16,320 nt of DNA from Wenzhouxiangellaceae bacterium. GTDB lineage: Bacteria; Pseudomonadota; Gammaproteobacteria; Xanthomonadales; Wenzhouxiangellaceae. The notes under the pieces are model-generated. The model ran no database searches, was not told where the DNA came from, and saw only the letters and a program-made list of their open reading frames with translations. Location of the stretch: NCBI GenBank assembly GCA_023258355.1, contig JALQZL010000014.1, positions 3,620 through 19,939 on the forward strand, in the 5' to 3' direction. A program made the position numbers and the translations under genes. This document shows, in pieces, positions 1 to 7,952 of the stretch (positions are counted from its first letter, which is position 1; every line of letters starts with the position of its first letter).

Positions 1-567
1 CGCGCCTTCACGCATTAGCGGCAGCACTTCTTGCCATCCGGCAATCACTGAGTTCACTTCAAACACGGCCGGTACGCCACGGCGGAAAGAGCTATCGAAC
101 TCACGACCGTCGATCTTAGACCCACGGTAGTGGACTGTAACGACATCATCGATGCCTGGACGGTTGCCCTCACCTTCTTCAATAATCCGGTATTGCACGC
201 CACTGGGCAGGGACACGATGCCATTCTTGCCTTGGTTGTCACTTAAAAATTCATCAGCACGCGCTTGGTTCTGCTCAGCCAGTGCTTCAAACTGAGCCAT
301 TCTCTCCTGACGAATTTGCTCTTGCAAAGCCACCATGCGATCGCGCATTTCCGCCATCTCAATGGCGGGTTCCTCGTTGTTATAAGCTGCTTCGATGGCC
401 GCAAACACCGCTGGCAGGTCAAGATCGATGTCATAACCCCGTAGCTCTGCGCCAAACTCATAGCCAATAGAATAGCCAAGTCTCTCTTCTTCAGACTCGA
501 CTTGCTGTGCCATCGCCGTGGCGACCAAGCCACTTGCTAGCAACAGACCAAAAACTGATTTATACAT
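1..567 (-). CDS. FKBP-type peptidyl-prolyl cis-trans isomerase, Mip/FkpA-like (C-terminus cut by window edge)
   Basis: Periplasmic or surface prolyl isomerase/chaperone. The frame is open from an ATG at 567 to base 1 (189 codons) with no stop, so the C-terminal part of the catalytic domain lies outside. Residues 1-21 form a signal peptide (MYKSVFGLLLASGLVATAMA, then Q). Residues 22-115 are the charged helical dimerisation region typical of Mip/FkpA, including YSIGYEFGAEL and a Glu/Gln-rich coiled-coil stretch. From about residue 125 the FKBP fold begins: SGVQYRIIEEG, VTVHYRG, then FDSSF, VIAGWQEVLPLMREGA, which are the canonical active-site blocks. A clear Shine-Dalgarno GGAGG at 572-576 sits 4 bases before the ATG and fixes the start. 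It is divergent from the crotonase gene, sharing 135 bases; a weak -10 (TAAAAT on the minus strand, 606-611) is possible. Family call is secure; the choice between Mip, FkpA and FklB names is not. Confidence 0.93.
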   Translation of the reverse strand, partial: MYKSVFGLLLASGLVATAMAQQVESEEERLGYSIGYEFGAELRGYDIDLDLPAVFAAIEAAYNNEEPAIEMAEMRDRMVALQEQIRQERMAQFEALAEQNQARADEFLSDNQGKNGIVSLPSGVQYRIIEEGEGNRPGIDDVVTVHYRGSKIDGREFDSSFRRGVPAVFEVNSVIAGWQEVLPLMREGA

Positions 568-669
568 GATGCCTCCATCGTTAATGACACGAAATCGTCG
601 CTGACATTTTACCTGACTTGAGCCTGATGATACACCGAGAACCTGCCCATTCCATGAAATTCCTCGGGC

Positions 670-675
670 TACAAT
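670..675 (+). promoter_or_regulatory. Possible -10 box for the crotonase gene
   Basis: TACAAT matches the sigma70 -10 consensus at 5 of 6 positions and lies 27 bases before ATG 703. No good -35 hexamer is found at 16-18 bases upstream, so this is a weak call. Confidence 0.3.
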
Positions 676-702
676 ACGGCAGTCACTCAAATTCATAGGA
701 CA

Positions 703-1491
703 ATGACTGTGAATCTTAAAAATTTGTTATTTCACAAGAGCGATGGCGTGGCCACCATCACCATCAATCGCCCAGAAAAGCTCAATGCACTAAACCAACA
801 GACGCTCATGGAATTACATGATGTCATGCTTGATGTGCGGCAAGACCAGTCCGTCAGAGTCATCATCCTGACAGGTGCTGGTGAAAAAGCCTTTGTGGCT
901 GGGGCTGACATTTCAGAGATCCAACAATTGACTGCCACCGATGCCCATCAGTTTGCATCCCGTGGGCAAGCGCTCATGCGGATGATTGAATTGATGCCAA
1001 AACCCGTCATTGCGATGGTCAACGGCTATGCGCTTGGTGGTGGAATGGAACTGGCGCTCGCTTGTCACTTAAGACTGGCCAGCGATAATGCCAAACTGGG
1101 ACTACCTGAGATCAAACTGGGCATCTTGCCAGGCTTTGGCGGCACGCAACGTTTGGTCCGCCTCATTGGCCGAACACGGGCTTTGGGCATGACACTCACT
1201 GGGGAGCCGATCGGGACAAGCGAAGCGCTATCGCTTGGGTTAATCAACCAAGTCACGAGCCCTGAGGCATTGCATCCGACAACACAGACACTGGCAAAGA
1301 TGCTCGCTCAATCTGCACCGCATGCTTTAGCAGGCATTCTTGAGTCAGTGATTCTTGGTCAAGATATGCCGCTTGAGTCAGGATTGGCCCTTGAGACCTC
1401 GCGCTTTGCCTTATGTTGTAGCACCCAAGACATGCAGGAGGGCACCACTGCCTTCTTAGAGAAAAGGCCCGCTCAGTTTCAGGGTAATTGA
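703..1491 (+). CDS. Enoyl-CoA hydratase/isomerase family protein (crotonase)
   Basis: Probably hydrates trans-2-enoyl-CoA to 3-hydroxyacyl-CoA in fatty-acid or short-chain acyl-CoA breakdown, in the cytoplasm. The 262-residue length is normal for a stand-alone crotonase. Visible motifs: N-terminal INRPEKLNALN (21-31), the first oxyanion-hole block AFVAGADISEI (63-73), GYALGGGMELALA (108-120) and LPEIKLGILPGFGGTQRL (134-151). Glu116 and Glu136 are 20 apart, like the two catalytic glutamates of rat mitochondrial hydratase (Glu144/Glu164), so water addition rather than another crotonase reaction is likely; the exact acyl chain cannot be read. It stands alone, with no thiolase or dehydrogenase gene beside it. 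Its 3' end overlaps the convergent DUF1684 gene by 13 bases. Start choice is uncertain: AGGA (697-700) is only 2 bases before ATG 703 but 8 before an in-frame GTG at 709. Confidence 0.93.
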   Translation: MTVNLKNLLFHKSDGVATITINRPEKLNALNQQTLMELHDVMLDVRQDQSVRVIILTGAGEKAFVAGADISEIQQLTATDAHQFASRGQALMRMIELMPKPVIAMVNGYALGGGMELALACHLRLASDNAKLGLPEIKLGILPGFGGTQRLVRLIGRTRALGMTLTGEPIGTSEALSLGLINQVTSPEALHPTTQTLAKMLAQSAPHALAGILESVILGQDMPLESGLALETSRFALCCSTQDMQEGTTAFLEKRPAQFQGN

Positions 1492-2483
1492 TCTGGGTCT
1501 TGCCCAGCCACACCACGGTATTTCAACTCACCAGCACGAATTGGAAAATTGATTCGATTAGATGGCGGGGGCAAAGGACAGGTTGTGTAGGCATTGAAAG
1601 CGCAGGGTGGGTTGTAGGTCCGATTAAAATCGAGCACGACCTGCCCGGCTTGATTGGGTAGTGATGAGTACAAGAACCTGCCCAAACCATAAGTCTCAGA
1701 GCCTGATGTCCGATCGGCTAAGATGAAGAAGAACTCCTCGCCTGAAGCAGCAGCAATGGCCTCCAGCGAATAGGTCTCGCCACCCAATTCAAAGACCACT
1801 CGGCCAGGATTGGGTTCATCAATCAACTCCCCCAGCACAGTGGCCGTGGGTATCGTGGTGCCGGGTGGATGAGGCTCAAATTGACCCACGACTTGAAAAT
1901 CTCGATTCAGGGGATAGTAATCAAGGCCGACAAAGTTGGCTCTTGCGCTTGAATTCGGGTCCCGTGTCCGAGCAACCCACTCGCCTTTTCGGATGGCCAT
2001 GTAAAAGTGCGTCTGTCCATGGCTGATGCGCGATGGCTCCAGATCACCGCCGGCAACCGCTAATTTGATAGCCCCTGGAACGGGGGGATCGGTCTTGTCT
2101 GGATGCGGATGCAAGACGTCAATCCCGCTATCCAACGCTGGAACAAACCATGCCGAGCTATCCGTCAAGACCAATTGACCCCAGCGATCAGGACCGTCTG
2201 GCATGACCAAATCAGACTCGGTGCTCTGGCCCACTGTTGAACGGCCGGTGGTGAGAAAATCTAGCCCTGCCAGCGCCAAGTAACCATCAGGCAAAGTGAG
2301 TCGATTAAGACGGCGAGTGCGCCAATCCAGAGTATCTGCTGCCCAAGCCTCATCACTCCACTGCGCCTCAGGAGGCAATGATGCGTGTTGATTCGCTTGG
2401 TTGTCATTCGACTGGCAGGCCATCACCAAACAAAGGGCGAGACCACTCAAACCGATGCGGTACATTGTTCTAACGTGTTCCAT
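1479..2483 (-). CDS. DUF1684 family lipoprotein
   Basis: Function unknown. The C-terminal half carries the DUF1684 signature: TYGLGRFLYSSLPN, then VVLDFNRTYNPPCAFNAYTT, CPLPPPSNR and IRAGE. The N-terminal half has YLALAGLDFL and a Ser-Thr-VGQ block typical of the family. A lipoprotein signal is clear: a hydrophobic stretch ending LVMAC, with the Cys at residue 17 if translation starts at the second Met (ATG 2465) or 23 from ATG 2483. ATG 2483 has GGAAG 6 bases upstream, and the first start overlaps the end of manC by 14 bases, so either start is possible. The mature protein should be anchored by the lipidated Cys on the periplasmic side of a membrane. It is the last gene of the rhamnose/mannose nucleotide-sugar operon, which may be simple co-transcription or a role in the envelope; I cannot tell which. 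Confidence 0.85.
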   Translation of the reverse strand: MEHVRTMYRIGLSGLALCLVMACQSNDNQANQHASLPPEAQWSDEAWAADTLDWRTRRLNRLTLPDGYLALAGLDFLTTGRSTVGQSTESDLVMPDGPDRWGQLVLTDSSAWFVPALDSGIDVLHPHPDKTDPPVPGAIKLAVAGGDLEPSRISHGQTHFYMAIRKGEWVARTRDPNSSARANFVGLDYYPLNRDFQVVGQFEPHPPGTTIPTATVLGELIDEPNPGRVVFELGGETYSLEAIAAASGEEFFFILADRTSGSETYGLGRFLYSSLPNQAGQVVLDFNRTYNPPCAFNAYTTCPLPPPSNRINFPIRAGELKYRGVAGQDPDQLP

Positions 2484-3885
2484 AATAATCTTCCAATCGC
2501 TCTAGGTCGTCCTCACCTAAGTACTCCCCAGTTTGTACCTCAATCACTTCAATCGGCTCACCTGTCATGTTAGCAAGACGGTGTGGACAGCCTGCGTTGA
2601 TCGCAACAGTTTGGCCTACGCCTAGGGTTTGATGCTGATCTCCCACCTGTACCTCGGCCTCACCAGAGACCACCGTCCAGTGTTCGCTATGGCGGTGATG
2701 AACCTGCAATGACAACACACCACCCGGTCGCACCATCAAGCGCCGAACCCGGCAATGTGCACTGTCCTCAAGGACGGCATACTTGCCCCAAGGTCGATGC
2801 ACTGTTCGGTGATAGCTCACCGCAGTATGGTCTGTTTTCTTCAGCTCATCGACGACTGCTTTGACCTCTTGAGCACGGTCTCTTCGAGCCACAAGCACCG
2901 CGTCTTGTGTATCCACAACGACCAGATCATCCACACCAACAGCAGCAATCAGTCTACCTTCACCTTGAATGAAGGTATTTCTGGCGTCAATCAAGACCAC
3001 CTCACCCTGCGTGCGATTGCCGGCTTGGTCACTGTCATAAAGATCACTGATGGCTTGCCACGAACCAATATCTGACCATCCACAATCCACTGGGACCACG
3101 GCACGCTTGGGGGCATTTTCCATCACGGCAAAGTCAATAGACTCCGAGCGCACCAAACTGAAGGACTCGCTCGGCAACTCAAGGGGCTCAACCGAAGCAT
3201 CAATGCCTTCCCAGACACGACCCATGCTTTCGTAAATGTCTTGTGCGTGTGTACCGACAGCCTCTAGGATGGCTTTGGCTGTGAAACAAAACATACCCGC
3301 GTTCCAGAGAAACTCACCAGAATCGACGTATCTTTTTGCGGTTTCTAGGTCAGGTTTCTCAACAAAGGCTTCAATCTCTAAACCCCAATCTTGAATGGCA
3401 TTGCCAGAGCGAATGTAACCATAACCGGTCTCTGGATGGGTTGGCTGCACACCAAGGCAGGTCAACCAGCCTTGTTTAGCCAGTTCAGCAGCAGCGCTCA
3501 CCGCCGATGTAAAGGCGTTGAGGTCCCGAATCAAATGGTCTGCCGGCATAACCAATAATGGATGCTCTTCACCAAATCGGTCGGCCACCCAGCGAGCTGC
3601 TGCCACAATGGCAGGGGCTGTGTTTCGCCCCTCTGGCTCAAGAAGAAAGTGGTGCTTACCCTCAGAAGCCACCTCTTGGTAAATATCACGCGTGAGAAAG
3701 TAATGATCTCGGCTTGTCACCGTCAACGTGGTCTGCCCCTGTGCAATCGCCAGCGCACGCTTGATGGTTGCCCCTGCCAGCGTATCGCCGTCTGCCAGCT
3801 TCATAAATGGTTTGGGGTGTGCCCGACGAGAAACTGGCCACAGACGCGTCCCCGCACCGCCAGAGAGAATGACCGGAATCAACAT
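2470..3885 (-). CDS. manC: Mannose-1-phosphate guanylyltransferase / mannose-6-phosphate isomerase, bifunctional type II
   Basis: Makes GDP-mannose from mannose-1-P and GTP; the C-terminal domain interconverts fructose-6-P and mannose-6-P. Length 471 fits the AlgA/ManC/CpsB/XanB class. The N-terminal nucleotidyltransferase domain has GGAGTRLWPVSR (9-20) with PKPF (24-27), and FVEKP (174-178), the signature lysine motif. The C-terminal cupin PMI domain has HRPWGKY (363-369), QVHHRHSEHW (394-403), with metal-binding His/Glu residues, HRLAN, then EVQTGEYLGEDDLERLEDYYG. It starts inside the end of rfbD (7-base overlap, ATGTTGA), so it is translationally coupled. No phosphomannomutase gene is seen nearby; that step must be encoded elsewhere. 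Product use is likely O-antigen or exopolysaccharide. Confidence 0.97.
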   Translation of the reverse strand: MLIPVILSGGAGTRLWPVSRRAHPKPFMKLADGDTLAGATIKRALAIAQGQTTLTVTSRDHYFLTRDIYQEVASEGKHHFLLEPEGRNTAPAIVAAARWVADRFGEEHPLLVMPADHLIRDLNAFTSAVSAAAELAKQGWLTCLGVQPTHPETGYGYIRSGNAIQDWGLEIEAFVEKPDLETAKRYVDSGEFLWNAGMFCFTAKAILEAVGTHAQDIYESMGRVWEGIDASVEPLELPSESFSLVRSESIDFAVMENAPKRAVVPVDCGWSDIGSWQAISDLYDSDQAGNRTQGEVVLIDARNTFIQGEGRLIAAVGVDDLVVVDTQDAVLVARRDRAQEVKAVVDELKKTDHTAVSYHRTVHRPWGKYAVLEDSAHCRVRRLMVRPGGVLSLQVHHRHSEHWTVVSGEAEVQVGDQHQTLGVGQTVAINAGCPHRLANMTGEPIEVIEVQTGEYLGEDDLERLEDYYGTR

Positions 3886-4763
3886 GTGCGCTTACTCCAT
3901 TGCAACAGGCATTTGGCCAACGCTTCGTCGAAGCTTGCCAAATGTTGGCCTGTCAGTGTCTCATACTGAGAGCAATCCAGCACAGAACCGCTGGGTCGTT
4001 TGGCTTTTTGTGGCCACTCATCAGAACTGACTGCTCTCACCTTGACCTCTCGATCAATCCATCCATGCTGGTAGGCGAGAGAAACGGCTCGCTGTGCAAA
4101 GGCATGCCAGCTTACTGCCCCATGATTGACCACGTGCAGGCACATGGTTTGAGCCTGTGGCACATGGTTTTGGCTGATCAATACATGCGTTGCTTCGGCC
4201 AGCGATTGGGCCCATGTTGGAGAACCCACCTGATCAAAGACCACCGATAAATCTTCTCCTGCCTTTGCTTTATTCAAAATCGCTGTTAGGAAATTCCCGG
4301 GGAGCGCACTGTACAGCCACGCTGTCCTCAAGATAAGCGCGCTTGCGCCGGAAGCGATGATGGCCTGCTCACCGGCTTGTTTGCTCGTGCCATAGACACT
4401 TTGTGGCGTTTGCGGGTCATCTTCCCGCCAGGGATGGGTCTGAGTTCCACCGAAAACATAGTCTGTGGAGTAATGAATCAAAGCTGCTTGATGCTGAACG
4501 CACCATTCGGCTAACTGGGAGGGCAGACGATGGTTGAGGCGATCAGCTAATTGCGGCTCGTCTTCTGCAAGGTCTACCGCCGTCATGGCTGCTGGATTGA
4601 CAATCAAGTTTGGCTCGACGTCATTGAGCAGCGCCGCTGTGGCCGATTCGTCTGTGAAATCGCACTCGTCACGATCAACGCAGATCAGTTCTCCATGACC
4701 TGCGAGCAGGGGCTGAAGGTGACGCCCCAACTGACCTTGTGCACCGGTTAGCAGGATTCGCAT
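3879..4763 (-). CDS. rfbD: dTDP-4-dehydrorhamnose reductase
   Basis: Last step of dTDP-L-rhamnose synthesis: NAD(P)H-dependent reduction of dTDP-6-deoxy-L-lyxo-4-hexulose. It is a 294-residue short-chain dehydrogenase-like protein. The nucleotide-binding loop is LLTGAQGQLGRHL (4-16); NPAAMTAVDLAEDE (56-69) is the family block; HYSTDYVFGG (97-106) and YGTSK (Tyr124, Lys128) supply the catalytic Thr/Tyr/Lys set. It starts 16 bases inside the end of rfbC and ends 7 bases inside manC. Also called rmlD. High confidence. Confidence 0.96.
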   Translation of the reverse strand: MRILLTGAQGQLGRHLQPLLAGHGELICVDRDECDFTDESATAALLNDVEPNLIVNPAAMTAVDLAEDEPQLADRLNHRLPSQLAEWCVQHQAALIHYSTDYVFGGTQTHPWREDDPQTPQSVYGTSKQAGEQAIIASGASALILRTAWLYSALPGNFLTAILNKAKAGEDLSVVFDQVGSPTWAQSLAEATHVLISQNHVPQAQTMCLHVVNHGAVSWHAFAQRAVSLAYQHGWIDREVKVRAVSSDEWPQKAKRPSGSVLDCSQYETLTGQHLASFDEALAKCLLQWSKRTC

Positions 4764-5314
4764 GTGGGTAAGTGTTGAGGGGCGATGTCATTCAATCGAG
4801 GAGCCTTGGCATCTTTGTCTGAGATGCCCATTGGCGCCAAGGGCCAGTCAATGCCAATGGTTGGATCATCAAATGCCACCGCTCGGTCAGCGTCAGGACG
4901 GTAAGGCGCTGTGCACTGGTAGTGGAATGTGGCACGAGGACTGGTGACTTGAAAGCCATGCGCAAACCCTGGAGGAATCCACAGTTGCTGATGGTTCTCA
5001 TCACTCAATTCAACGCCAAACCACTGACCGAACTGCTCAGAGTCTGGTCGAATATCGATGGCGACATCGAACACAGCGCCTTGGCTCACCCAAACCAGCT
5101 TCCCCTGAGGTGTGGGCCACTGATAATGCAGGCCACGAATGACACCTTGGGTTGAATGCGAACTGTTGGTTTGGACAAAGTGGTTATCCATTCCGAGCGC
5201 TTGGTAATGCTCATGGCGCCAATTTTCCATAAACCAGCCTCGGTCATCACGAAACACACGAGGTTGGATTAACTTGACACCACCCAGGGGTGTATCAGAA
5301 ATCAATTGACTCAT
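4748..5314 (-). CDS. rfbC: dTDP-4-dehydrorhamnose 3,5-epimerase
   Basis: Epimerises C3 and C5 of dTDP-4-keto-6-deoxyglucose, the third step of the rhamnose pathway. A cupin-fold protein of 188 residues, the normal length. Motifs: FVQTNSSHS (46-54), VIRGLHYQ (58-65) with the catalytic His63, IPPGFAHGF (113-121), and the aromatic region FHYQCTAPYRP that includes the conserved active-site tyrosine. I chose ATG 5314 because it overlaps the rfbA stop as TGATG; a GTG one codon earlier (5317) is also open. Also called rmlC. Confidence 0.96.
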   Translation of the reverse strand: MSQLISDTPLGGVKLIQPRVFRDDRGWFMENWRHEHYQALGMDNHFVQTNSSHSTQGVIRGLHYQWPTPQGKLVWVSQGAVFDVAIDIRPDSEQFGQWFGVELSDENHQQLWIPPGFAHGFQVTSPRATFHYQCTAPYRPDADRAVAFDDPTIGIDWPLAPMGISDKDAKAPRLNDIAPQHLPTCESC

Positions 5315-6198
5315 CACTCAAAGCTGGGCGCCACATTGGCTACCATCCTCAAATAGTCTCCGTATCCGCTGGAGACCAATGGCTTTGCCAACTCCAGAAG
5401 CGCTGCCCGATCAATCCATTGCTGTCGGTAAGCAATCTCTTCAGGACAAGCCACCCTGAGACCCTGTCGAGAACTCAGCGTGCCAATGTACCCAGCGGCT
5501 TGCTGCAGCGACTCATGGGTGCCAGTATCCAACCAGGCATACCCCCGCCCCATTCGCTCCACAGTCAAATCACCTGCTTCTAAGTAGCGGCGGTTCAGGT
5601 CAGTAATTTCAATCTCGCCACGCGGCGATGGCTCCAGAGATTTGGCAAACTGACAGGCTCGCTCATCATAAAAATACAGACCTGTGACGGCATAATTCGA
5701 TTTCGGCTGGCTTGGCTTTTCTTCGAGAGACAACACGTTCCCCTCGCCATCCATTTCCACTACCCCATAGCGTTCTGGGTCTCTGACGTAGTAACCGAAC
5801 ACGGTCGCTCCGGATGGCCTCACCATGGCTCTGCTCAACAAACGTCCCATCCCATCTCCATGGAAGATGTTATCGCCCAATATGAGGCAGGAGGGTTGAC
5901 CATCAACAAAAGTCTCTCCTACGATGAACGCATCGGCCAATCCTCGGGGATGCTCTTGGATGGCGTACTCAAGTCGGATACCCCACTGAGACCCATCGCC
6001 CAATAAGTTCTGGAAAAGGTGTTGCTCATGTGGCGTGGTGATCAACAAAATTTCTCGAATACCCGCCTGCATCAGGGTCGATAGCGGGTAGTAAATCATG
6101 GGCTTATCGTAGACAGGCAGGAGTTGCTTGCTGATGACTTGAGTGATGGGATACAACCTTGTTCCCGCACCGCCCGCTAAAATAATACCTCGTCGCAT
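5314..6198 (-). CDS. rfbA: Glucose-1-phosphate thymidylyltransferase
   Basis: First step of dTDP-rhamnose synthesis: glucose-1-P plus dTTP gives dTDP-glucose and pyrophosphate. 294 residues, the family norm. Motifs: IILAGGAGTRLYPIT (5-19), KQLLPVYDKPMIYYPLS (24-40), LILGDNIFHG near residue 105, VVEMD and EEKPSQPKS, EIEITDLNRRYLE and GYAWLDTGTHESL. Start: a perfect AGGAGG (6205-6210, minus strand) lies 6 bases before ATG 6198 and only 3 before ATG 6201, so 6198 is favoured. The Shine-Dalgarno site lies within the last codons of rfbB. Also called rmlA. Confidence 0.97.
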   Translation of the reverse strand: MRRGIILAGGAGTRLYPITQVISKQLLPVYDKPMIYYPLSTLMQAGIREILLITTPHEQHLFQNLLGDGSQWGIRLEYAIQEHPRGLADAFIVGETFVDGQPSCLILGDNIFHGDGMGRLLSRAMVRPSGATVFGYYVRDPERYGVVEMDGEGNVLSLEEKPSQPKSNYAVTGLYFYDERACQFAKSLEPSPRGEIEITDLNRRYLEAGDLTVERMGRGYAWLDTGTHESLQQAAGYIGTLSSRQGLRVACPEEIAYRQQWIDRAALLELAKPLVSSGYGDYLRMVANVAPSFE

Positions 6199-6200
6199 CA

Positions 6201-7277
6201 TCAGCCTCCTGAACCTATATCAGCGACAGACCGAAGGCCCAACCGCTCTTGGCGGTAGCGGCCATCTTGAATACGCTGCCACCACTGTTGGTTGTTGAGA
6301 TACCAATCAACTGTTCTTTTGAGACCCTCAGAAAAGCTGACCTGAGGTGACCACCCCAGCTCTGTCTTAATGCGGCTGGCATTAATGGCATAGCGACGGT
6401 CGTGACCGGGACGGTCGGTCACATACTCAATCAGTCCTCTTCGCTGGCCGTGATCACCTAATCTCTCATCTAAAAGGTCACACAATCCATGCACCACCTC
6501 CAAGTTGGTGGTTTCTGCATCCCCACCGATGTTGTACACACGCCCCGGCTGTCCAGCCTCCAAGACACGCAAAATGGCGAGACAGTGGTCAGTGACATAG
6601 AGCCAATCACGCCGTTGCTGGCCATCACCATATACTGGCAATGCTTTGCCATTTAGTGCGTTGATCAACATCAATGGAATCAGTTTTTCTGGGAATTGGT
6701 ACGGGCCGTAGTTGTTGGAGCAATTGGTCGTAATCACGGGCAAGCCATAGGTCTTGTGCCAGGCACGGGCCAGATGATCCGCCGCCGCTTTGGATGCCGC
6801 ATAGGGTGAATTCGGGGCATATTGGTGATGCTCATCAAATGCAGGTTCATCCAGCGCTAGACTGCCGTAGACCTCATCGGTGGAGATGTGGATGAACCGA
6901 AACCGATCCTTTTTCTCGCCTTCAAGCCCGGACCAATAAGCCAAAGCCTGGTCTAGCATGGATTGCGTGCCATTAATATTGGTCCTGATAAAAGCACCTG
7001 GACCATCGATTGATCGGTCCACATGACTCTCAGCAGCGAAATGAACGACCGCTACGGGGGTGTGTTGCTTCATCAATTGCCCCACAAACTCGCCGTCGCA
7101 GATGTCGCCCTCTACCAACCTATGGCGTGTGGGATCCAAGTCATTGACCGACTCGGGATTGGCTGCATAGGTCAGCGCATCTAAGTTCACGACCGAGTAA
7201 GGCGTGTGCTCACACACATAGCGAACAAAATTGGCGCCTATGAAACCAGCACCCCCTGTGACTAGAATTGTTGACAT
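6201..7277 (-). CDS. rfbB: dTDP-glucose 4,6-dehydratase
   Basis: Second pathway step: NAD+-dependent conversion of dTDP-glucose to dTDP-4-keto-6-deoxyglucose. 358 residues, an extended SDR. Motifs: ILVTGGAGFIGANFVR (4-19) for NAD+, HFAAESHVDRS (79-89), the catalytic Thr133-Asp134-Glu135 in ISTDEVYGS, and Tyr159-Lys163 in YAASK. NCSNNYGPYQFPEKLIPL (185-202) and GDGQQRRDWLYV are the sugar-binding blocks. It is the first gene of the operon. Its Shine-Dalgarno is unclear: AGGA lies 1 base before the ATG, while GGAG lies about 12 before it. Also called rmlB. Confidence 0.97.
   Translation of the reverse strand: MSTILVTGGAGFIGANFVRYVCEHTPYSVVNLDALTYAANPESVNDLDPTRHRLVEGDICDGEFVGQLMKQHTPVAVVHFAAESHVDRSIDGPGAFIRTNINGTQSMLDQALAYWSGLEGEKKDRFRFIHISTDEVYGSLALDEPAFDEHHQYAPNSPYAASKAAADHLARAWHKTYGLPVITTNCSNNYGPYQFPEKLIPLMLINALNGKALPVYGDGQQRRDWLYVTDHCLAILRVLEAGQPGRVYNIGGDAETTNLEVVHGLCDLLDERLGDHGQRRGLIEYVTDRPGHDRRYAINASRIKTELGWSPQVSFSEGLKRTVDWYLNNQQWWQRIQDGRYRQERLGLRSVADIGSGG
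6205..6210 (-). promoter_or_regulatory. Strong ribosome binding site for rfbA
   Basis: Perfect AGGAGG inside the 3' end of rfbB, 6 bases before ATG 6198 and 3 before ATG 6201. It is the best Shine-Dalgarno site in the operon and decides the rfbA start in favour of 6198. Confidence 0.8.
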
Positions 7278-7310
7278 GTCCTAGCTGGCTCCGATGTCTA
7301 ATTTACGGTA

Positions 7311-7316
7311 ACTATA
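7311..7316 (-). promoter_or_regulatory. Possible -10 box of the rfbBACD-manC operon
   Basis: TATAGT (5 of 6 to consensus) on the minus strand, 33 bases before the rfbB ATG, in the 105-base gap behind ssb. The -35 position has no good match, so it may need an activator or be wrong. Confidence 0.3.
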
Positions 7317-7328
7317 ATTTGAGTGATG

Positions 7329-7358
7329 CTTGGGCCAGTTAGGCTGTGTTGGCCCAAG
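7329..7358 (-). terminator. Stem-loop between ssb and rfbB; possible terminator
   Basis: Perfect 9-base inverted repeat (cttgggcca at 7329-7337, tggcccaag at 7350-7358) with a 12-base loop, 25 bases after the ssb stop. It is GC-rich but not followed by a T run on either strand, so it is not a textbook intrinsic terminator. It could still stop or slow transcription leaving ssb, or protect a 3' end. Confidence 0.4.
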
Positions 7359-7382
7359 TCTCTCCATGAAGCACTGGCTTGC

Positions 7383-7820
7383 TCAAAATGGGATATCGTC
7401 CTCTAATCCGCCACCTGCGTTTTGAGGGGGTGTATCCATTGCTGGTGGTGTCTGCGAAGGTGCATCGTCAAAGCTGGAACCACCACGAGAATCGAGCATT
7501 TGCATTTCGTTGCCCACAATCTCAGTGGTGTAACGATCATTGCCGTCTCGGTCTTGCCATTTACGTGTTTGGAGACGCCCTTCAACATAGACTTTTGAGC
7601 CTTTTTTGAGGTACTCACCTGCGATTTCCCCCAGGCGACCAAACATGACAACCCGGTGCCACTCGGTGTTCTCGCGGGTCTCGCCCGTTGTCTTGTCACG
7701 CCAAGATTCTGACGTCGCCAAAGACAGGTTAGCCACCGCATTACCTCCCTGGGTATGTCTGATCTCAGGATCGGCTCCTAAGTTGCCGATTAATATCACT
7801 TTATTTACGCCTCGAGCCAT
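7383..7820 (-). CDS. ssb: Single-stranded DNA-binding protein
   Basis: Binds single-stranded DNA as a tetramer in replication, recombination and repair. 145 residues. The OB-fold spans about 1-110: RGVNKVILIGNLGADPE (3-19), WHRVVMFGRLGEIAGEYLKK, VYVEGRLQTRKWQDRDG. A Gly/Pro/Ser-rich linker follows, ending in the acidic tip LEDDIPF, which recruits partner proteins. The linker is short compared with the 178-residue E. coli protein. AAGGAG (7831-7836) lies 10 bases before the ATG. Divergent from ispB. I saw no CTG-N10-CAG LexA-type operator upstream. Confidence 0.97.
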   Translation of the reverse strand: MARGVNKVILIGNLGADPEIRHTQGGNAVANLSLATSESWRDKTTGETRENTEWHRVVMFGRLGEIAGEYLKKGSKVYVEGRLQTRKWQDRDGNDRYTTEIVGNEMQMLDSRGGSSFDDAPSQTPPAMDTPPQNAGGGLEDDIPF

Positions 7821-7880
7821 GGCCCTGAAACTCCTTCAGTCAAGCTTGCCTGTTTTCTTCAAGTCTGGAAAGTCTAGCAC

Positions 7881-7894
7881 ACACCTTCAGGTGT
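7881..7894. promoter_or_regulatory. Dyad in the ssb-ispB divergent region, possible operator
   Basis: ACACCTTCAGGTGT has perfect 6-base arms around a 2-base centre, lying midway between the two divergent start codons. It could be an operator site; no regulator can be named from the sequence, and a short dyad like this can arise by chance. Confidence 0.25.
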
Positions 7895-7938
7895 TGAGAT
7901 GTCGGTCATCAGATGCCAACAAAGTGGCCTTCCACCTT

Positions 7939-7944
7939 TATAAT
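7939..7944 (+). promoter_or_regulatory. Consensus -10 box just before ispB
   Basis: Perfect TATAAT, 8 bases before ATG 7953. The -35 region at 17 bases spacing reads CCAACA (3 of 6 to TTGACA). Transcription would be expected to begin at about 7951-7953, leaving no room for a Shine-Dalgarno site if ATG 7953 is used. Confidence 0.5.
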
Positions 7945-7952
7945 TGTAGGTT

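Noticed and set aside
3562..3969. Open frame of 135 codons on the plus strand.
   Set aside because: It lies opposite manC and rfbD, which are certain genes, and shows no protein-like pattern.
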